A stretch of 64,000 nucleotides of DNA from JANLVI01 sp031363915 (GTDB lineage Bacteria; Vulcanimicrobiota; Vulcanimicrobiia; Vulcanimicrobiales; Vulcanimicrobiaceae): contig JANLVI010000026.1 of assembly GCA_031363915.1 (NCBI GenBank), positions 62,001 to 126,000 of the forward strand, in the 5' to 3' direction. Positions 59,929-64,000 of this stretch are shown one piece after another. The notes under the pieces were generated by a model. It was not told the DNA's origin. It saw only the letters and a list, made by a program, of their open reading frames with translations, and did no database searches. The position numbers and the translations under genes are program-made. Position 1 is the stretch's first letter. Each line of letters begins with the position of its first letter.

Positions 59929-61521
59929 ATGCCGGTGACCACGCTAGATGGGCGGGCGTTTTCGAAGTTCGTCGCCGCCGGCACGTACTTTCTACGAAAA
60001 TACCGCGGCGTCCTCAACGACCTCAACGTGTTTCCGGTCCCCGACGGGGATACCGGCTCCAATATGTATCTAACGGTGCGGGCAGCGCTCGCCGGGGCGC
60101 ATAAAGTCCACAATCAGCCGCTTTCGGTCGTGGCTCGCGCCGCGGCCAACGGCGCCCTGCTCGGCGCGCGCGGCAATTCGGGCGTCATTCTCTCCCAGAT
60201 GTTGCGCGGCTTCGCCCACAACGTCCGGCACCGCGATACGATCGACACTTTCGAACTCTCTCTTGCGATGAAAGATGCCGTTGCCGCCGCTCGCTCTGCG
60301 CTCACCAAGCCCGTCGAGGGCACGATCCTCACCGTCGCCAATGCCGCGGCGGAAGAAGCCTACCGGCTTTCGATGCGCGAGCCCGATTTCTATCGGCTGA
60401 CGACCGGCGTGTTGCGCGCCGCCAACGACGCGCTCGAACGGACGCCCGAACAACTACCCGCTTTAAAAGAGGCGGGGGTCGTCGATTCGGGCGGCGCGGG
60501 GTTCTGTTATTTTCTCGAGGGCATCTTGCGCTTTCTCCCCGATGCGACGGTGCGGACCACGGCCTTTCCGCGACGCCCCGTGCGCAGCCAGGTCTTCACG
60601 CGTTACCAGACCGTCGAAGAACACAAATTCTGCACCGAATTCGTGCTCGAAGAAGCGACGATCGAAGCGCATCCGCTACGGGATATCCTCGCCCCGATGG
60701 GCAACTCGCTCATCGTTGCGGGCGGAAAACCGACGATCAAAGTCCACGTCCATACCGATCATCCCGACGATATTTTTCTGCTCGCGCAGAAGCACGGTAA
60801 GCTTACCCGCAAAAAAGTTGAGAACATGGAAGAGCAGCACAACGTGCTGATCGTCGATGCGCCGACGGCGCCATTCTCGATCGCCTGCGTAGTGCCGGGG
60901 GCGGGGTTCGAGCGAATCGCAACGGAACTCGGTGCAGATGTGGTCGTCCCCACGATCGCCGGCGCCAACCCCGCCGTGCGCGATCTGCTCGTCGGTATCA
61001 ACGCGACGCTCTCCGATCGCGTCGTGCTCCTGCCAAACGATCCCAACGTCGCGATGGCCGCCCGCGAGGCAGCTGCGCTCTCGACGAAGACCGTGATCGT
61101 CGCACCGACCCGCGACATCATCGGCGGGCTTGCGACACTGCTGGCGATTTACGGCGGCGCCGCGCTGCCCGATGCGGAGGCGCTCGCGCAGGCGGCTGCC
61201 GGGGCGCGGGCAGCATCCGTGTTTTTTGCCGGGAAGTCGACGCATGCCGCGGGCGTTGCCGTTGCGAAAGGCGCACCGACCGCGATGATCGGCCACGACT
61301 TGCTGACCGCGGAGTCCCTTTCGGCCGTACTGCTCGAAGCGGCGCGCGCACTCGGTGCGATCGAGGGCGGCTTGCTGACACTTTACTACGGCGGCAGTCA
61401 AAAAGAACGGGACGCGCAGCGTCACGCCGCAGAACTCGGCGAAAATCTCGCGCACGTGACCGTCGAATACTACTTCGGCGGCCAAGACAGCATCGAATAT
61501 TGGGTGTCTTTTGAACGATAA
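59929..61521 (+). CDS. fakA: DAK2-domain fatty acid kinase FakA-like
   Basis: About 530 aa from ATG 59929 with AGAAGG five bases upstream; a TTG at 59908 would add seven residues. The N-terminal Dak2/DhaL kinase domain carries VFPVPDGDTGSNMYLTVRAA (ATP-metal aspartates near residue 35) and LLGARGNSGVILSQMLRGFA. A middle domain (FCTEFVLEEATIEAHPLRDI, KPTIKVHVHTDHPDDIFLLA) and a C-terminal DegV-like partner-binding domain (LTLYYGGSQKERDAQRH) follow. FakA phosphorylates a fatty acid bound by FakB (DegV family). The plsX and degV genes directly downstream complete that route. Confidence 0.92.
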   Translation: MPVTTLDGRAFSKFVAAGTYFLRKYRGVLNDLNVFPVPDGDTGSNMYLTVRAALAGAHKVHNQPLSVVARAAANGALLGARGNSGVILSQMLRGFAHNVRHRDTIDTFELSLAMKDAVAAARSALTKPVEGTILTVANAAAEEAYRLSMREPDFYRLTTGVLRAANDALERTPEQLPALKEAGVVDSGGAGFCYFLEGILRFLPDATVRTTAFPRRPVRSQVFTRYQTVEEHKFCTEFVLEEATIEAHPLRDILAPMGNSLIVAGGKPTIKVHVHTDHPDDIFLLAQKHGKLTRKKVENMEEQHNVLIVDAPTAPFSIACVVPGAGFERIATELGADVVVPTIAGANPAVRDLLVGINATLSDRVVLLPNDPNVAMAAREAAALSTKTVIVAPTRDIIGGLATLLAIYGGAALPDAEALAQAAAGARAASVFFAGKSTHAAGVAVAKGAPTAMIGHDLLTAESLSAVLLEAARALGAIEGGLLTLYYGGSQKERDAQRHAAELGENLAHVTVEYYFGGQDSIEYWVSFER

Positions 61522-62521
61522 ACCGCGGATCGCCGTCGATGCGATGGGCGGGGATCATGCCCCCGCGCAGATCGTCGCCGGAACGATTCTCGCCAACGCC
61601 GCCGGGATGGGGCAGATGTCGCTCGTCGGCGACCGCGAACAGATCGCCCCGCTCTTGCGCGGACCGGGTTCTGAGGGCATTACGATCGTGCACGCGCCCG
61701 GCGTCATCGCGATGGACGATGCACCCTCGACGGCCGTTCGCAACGCCGCGGGCACGTCGCTCGGCGTTGCGGTCGAACTCGTACGCGAGGGGACGGCCGA
61801 TGCCGTCGTCTCCGCCGGCAATAGCGGAGCTTTTCTCGCCATCGCCCTCATTCGCTTGCGCACGATCCCCGGCATCGCACGCCCGGCGATCGCCGCCGTG
61901 TTGCCGACGCGCACCGGCGCGCCGTGCGTCCTGCTCGACGCCGGTGCCAACGTCGATTGCCGTCCGGAGTGGCTCGTGCAGTTCGCAATCATGGGGAGCG
62001 CGTACGCGACGGCGGCGCTCGGGATCGCGAACCCGCGCGTCGGCTTGATTTCCAACGGTGAAGAGCGCACCAAAGGCAACGCGCAGACGACGGAGACCGG
62101 CCTGCTGCTCGATGCTGCGCCGGTGAATTTCGTCGGCAACGTCGAGGGCCGCGATCTCTTCGAAGGCAACGTCGACGTCTTCGTCACCGACGGCTTCGTC
62201 GGCAACGTGATGCTCAAACTCGCCGAGGGTGCGGCCGCGTTTTTCCGCGATACGCTACGCGAATCTTTCGAGAACGCATCCCCGATCGCCAAACTCGGCG
62301 CCGTCCTCTCGAAGCCCGTCTTTGGGGCGATGCGATACAAGATGAACTATGAGAATTACGGCGGCGCGCCGCTTTTAGGCGTACGCGGAAATTGCATCGT
62401 CGCGCACGGACGCTCGAGCGGCAGCGCGATCGCGAGCGCCATTCGCGCGGCTGCGGCCGAAGTGCGCGAGGACGTGATCGGAAAAATCGCTCGCAACGTC
62501 GTCCAACCCGTGCAAACATGA
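61511..62521 (+). CDS. plsX: Phosphate acyltransferase PlsX
   Basis: The product is 336 aa from TTG 61511, overlapping the fakA stop by 11 bases. PlsX interconverts acyl-ACP and acyl-phosphate, the donor for the first acylation of glycerol-3-phosphate. IAVDAMGGDHAPAQIVAGTI at the N-terminus, SAGNSGAFLAIALIRLRTIP, LDAGANVDCRPEWLVQFAIM, GLISNGEERTKGNAQTTE and DVFVTDGFVGNVMLKLAEGA are typical. It overlaps degV by four bases. PlsX proteins are peripheral membrane dimers. Confidence 0.96.
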   Translation: MNDKPRIAVDAMGGDHAPAQIVAGTILANAAGMGQMSLVGDREQIAPLLRGPGSEGITIVHAPGVIAMDDAPSTAVRNAAGTSLGVAVELVREGTADAVVSAGNSGAFLAIALIRLRTIPGIARPAIAAVLPTRTGAPCVLLDAGANVDCRPEWLVQFAIMGSAYATAALGIANPRVGLISNGEERTKGNAQTTETGLLLDAAPVNFVGNVEGRDLFEGNVDVFVTDGFVGNVMLKLAEGAAAFFRDTLRESFENASPIAKLGAVLSKPVFGAMRYKMNYENYGGAPLLGVRGNCIVAHGRSSGSAIASAIRAAAAEVREDVIGKIARNVVQPVQT

Positions 62522-63369
62522 ATGTCGCCATCGTGACCGACTCCACCGCCGACATCGTCGAGGCGAGCGCCGCAGCGCTAAATGTCGATGTGGTGCCGCT
62601 CTTCATCAATTTCGGCGACGTGCGTTACCGCGATACGATCGATCTCTCACGCGCCGATTTCTATCATAAACTGCGCACGGAAAAAGCGCTGCCGACGACC
62701 TCGCAGCCGACCTCGGCGCTCTTCGAGGACGCGTTCCGTCCGCACGTCGCGGCAGGCCGTTCGATCGTGTGCATCACGATCGCGGGCACGCTCTCGGGGA
62801 CGATCAACGCCGCGCAGGCGGCAGCCGCACAGTTTCCCGGAGCCGATATCTCCATCGTCGATAGCGAAACGGTCGCCGCAGGACTCGCGCTGCAAGTGAC
62901 GCGTGCGGCGGAACTCGCTGCGGCTGGGGAAAGCGTCGATGCGATCCTTGCTTCGCTCGCGCACGACCGCCAGACGCAAAACGGCTATGCGACGATCCCC
63001 GATCTCTCGCATGTGGTCCGCACGGGGCGCGTCTCGCGCACGCAAGCGTTCATCGGATCGATTGTTAAAATCGTTCCGGTCTTGCGCTTCGATCACGGCA
63101 AGATCGTGGAAGAAGCGCGCGTTCGCACGTTCGGCCGCGCGCAGGATGCGATGATCGAGGCTGCCGTCAAACACTTAGGTGATAAAGCCGTCGGCGCACG
63201 TGTCGGCGTCGTTCACGCCGATGCCGAAGCGCTCGCGACCACGATCGCCGCCGCCCTGCGGCGCCATCTCGGAACGGCGCCGGCCTCGATCGTCGTGTAT
63301 GAAGTCGGTCCCGTTATCGCAACGCACGCGGGTCCCGGTGCCGTCGGAGTCTTCGTCGCCGCCGATTGA
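62518..63369 (+). CDS. DegV-family fatty-acid-binding protein (FakB-like)
   Basis: The product is 283 aa from ATG 62518, coupled to plsX (ATGA). DegV proteins bind one fatty acid in a buried tunnel and present its carboxylate to FakA. AIVTDSTADIVEASAAALNV at the N-terminus, PLFINFGDVRYRDTIDLSRA, the carboxylate-binding TTSQPTSALFEDAF and SIVCITIAGTLSGTINAAQA are present; the C-terminal domain has VKIVPVLRFDHGKIVEEARV. Placement after fakA and plsX makes the FakB role likely. Confidence 0.92.
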   Translation: MNVAIVTDSTADIVEASAAALNVDVVPLFINFGDVRYRDTIDLSRADFYHKLRTEKALPTTSQPTSALFEDAFRPHVAAGRSIVCITIAGTLSGTINAAQAAAAQFPGADISIVDSETVAAGLALQVTRAAELAAAGESVDAILASLAHDRQTQNGYATIPDLSHVVRTGRVSRTQAFIGSIVKIVPVLRFDHGKIVEEARVRTFGRAQDAMIEAAVKHLGDKAVGARVGVVHADAEALATTIAAALRRHLGTAPASIVVYEVGPVIATHAGPGAVGVFVAAD

Positions 63370-64000
63370 AACGGCGGCGCTGTACGTCCATCTGCCGTTT
63401 TGTCCGTACATCTGCCCCTACTGCGATTTTGCAAAGTGGGCGTTTGCCCCGGATGCGGCGGTGTCGTACCTTCGCGCGCTCGAAGCGGAGATCGAGCGCG
63501 CCCCCGTGGTTGCAGCGACGACGCTGTTTTTCGGCGGCGGCACGCCCAACACGTACGAACCGCGCGAGATTGCTGCGATCGTCGGACGCCTGCGCGCGCG
63601 TTTCGGCTTGCGCGATGAGGCGGAAGTCTCGGTCGAGATTAATCCGGACCTCGCCTTATGCGAGCGGCTGGGCGGGCTGCGCGAGGCGGGCGTCAACCGG
63701 CTCTCGATCGGCGTTCAGTCCTTCGATGCGCGCGAACTCAAGACGCTGGGTCGACGGCATTCGGCCGAAGACGTTGGGGTCGTCGTCGAGCGCGCGCGAG
63801 CGGTCGGATTTACCAACGTGTCGATCGATTTGATGTTCGGCGTGCCGGGGCAGACCGAGGCCTCGTGGGCGGCGTCCCTCGATCGTGCGTTTGCGCTCGG
63901 CATCACGCACGTCTCGACCTACGGTCTCACGATCGAAGAGGGCACGCCGTACGCGCGCTGGTACGAACGCGAACCCGGCGCGTTCTTCGATGACGAACGC
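63338..64000 (+). CDS. hemW: HemW-like radical SAM protein (3' truncated by window)
   Basis: The first 221 residues, starting at GTG 63338 within the end of the degV gene (32-base overlap) and open to the window's right edge. The radical SAM cluster motif CPYICPYCDF (C-x3-C-x2-C) lies near residues 23-32, followed by LFFGGGTPNTYEPREIAAIV, VSVEINPDLALCERLGGLRE, NRLSIGVQSFDARELKTLGR, and DLMFGVPGQTEASWAASLDR. HemW is a heme chaperone that resembles oxygen-independent coproporphyrinogen oxidase HemN; the C-x3-C-x2-C spacing without the extra HemN cysteine favours HemW. No ATG is available near the start. Confidence 0.9.
   Translation, partial: MPSESSSPPIETAALYVHLPFCPYICPYCDFAKWAFAPDAAVSYLRALEAEIERAPVVAATTLFFGGGTPNTYEPREIAAIVGRLRARFGLRDEAEVSVEINPDLALCERLGGLREAGVNRLSIGVQSFDARELKTLGRRHSAEDVGVVVERARAVGFTNVSIDLMFGVPGQTEASWAASLDRAFALGITHVSTYGLTIEEGTPYARWYEREPGAFFDDER

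Noticed and set aside
1..64000. tRNA, rRNA, CRISPR arrays, insertion sequences, prophage
   Set aside because: No cloverleaf with T-loop consensus, no conserved rRNA segment, no regularly spaced repeats, no transposase or integrase was seen in the parts I read closely. Short elements could still be missed by eye.

Overview
The window is GC-rich, densely packed bacterial chromosome with short gaps, many GTG/TTG starts and many ATGA/TTGA start-stop overlaps. TolC, an EmrA/HlyD-type adaptor, secreted M16 and M28 peptidases, a lipoprotein and a TonB-like C-terminal domain point to a diderm. The gene set (transaldolase-phosphoglucose isomerase fusion, OpcA, PMT-type glycosyltransferase, zinc-type L28, FakA/PlsX/DegV run) would fit Eremiobacterota/Vulcanimicrobiota or a neighbouring little-studied phylum. 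That placement is an inference and no rRNA is present to test it. I saw no tRNA, rRNA, CRISPR array or insertion sequence.

Layout. 1-6 kb: the end of a SNF2 helicase, small proteins, a BlaI-type repressor and two adenylate-forming CoA ligases, one with the oxalyl-CoA-synthetase signature. 6.1-14 kb: a corridor of live genes (ketopantoate reductase, MscS channel, orphan solute-binding protein, WYL regulator, secreted HxHxH protein) mixed with broken ones. An oxalate/formate-type MFS transporter (6120-6664) and a whole RsbR-RsbS-RsbT-phosphatase stress module (12600-13934) survive only as frameshifted, internally deleted remnants. 13.9-21.8 kb, minus strand: a serine hydrolase, a very unusual chemoreceptor (MCP signalling domain, TRAP DctP-type ligand-binding domain, second MCP signalling domain) and livKHMGF, all with gaps of at most 33 bases and so probably one transcript. 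21.8-26.8 kb, plus strand: a STAS-membrane-LolA-like chimera, TetR, HlyD/EmrA and TolC, behind a promoter flanked by long inverted repeats.

26.8-38.3 kb, minus strand: a parallel beta-helix lipoprotein and the oxidative pentose phosphate cassette tkt, tal-pgi, gnd, zwf, opcA, pgl. 38.4-42.6 kb, plus: dapD, an aminotransferase probably acting with it in lysine/peptidoglycan precursor synthesis, and an M28 peptidase. 42.8-47.8 kb, minus: radA, formiminotransferase, M16 protease. 47.8-54.6 kb, plus: TonB-like secreted protein, then the coupled run cmk, plsC, ispH, prenyl synthase and a double GT-C glycosyltransferase. 54.7-59.3 kb, plus: yebC, PASTA protein, rpe, thiL, pyridoxal-kinase-like gene. 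59.4-64 kb: rpmB (minus) with a near-leaderless promoter, a truncated PIN toxin, then fakA, plsX, degV/fakB and the start of hemW.

The strongest candidate for an undescribed system is the DctP-containing double-MCP receptor at 18236-20932 together with the importer genes behind it. It has the look of a soluble intracellular solute sensor wired to chemotaxis-type signalling.
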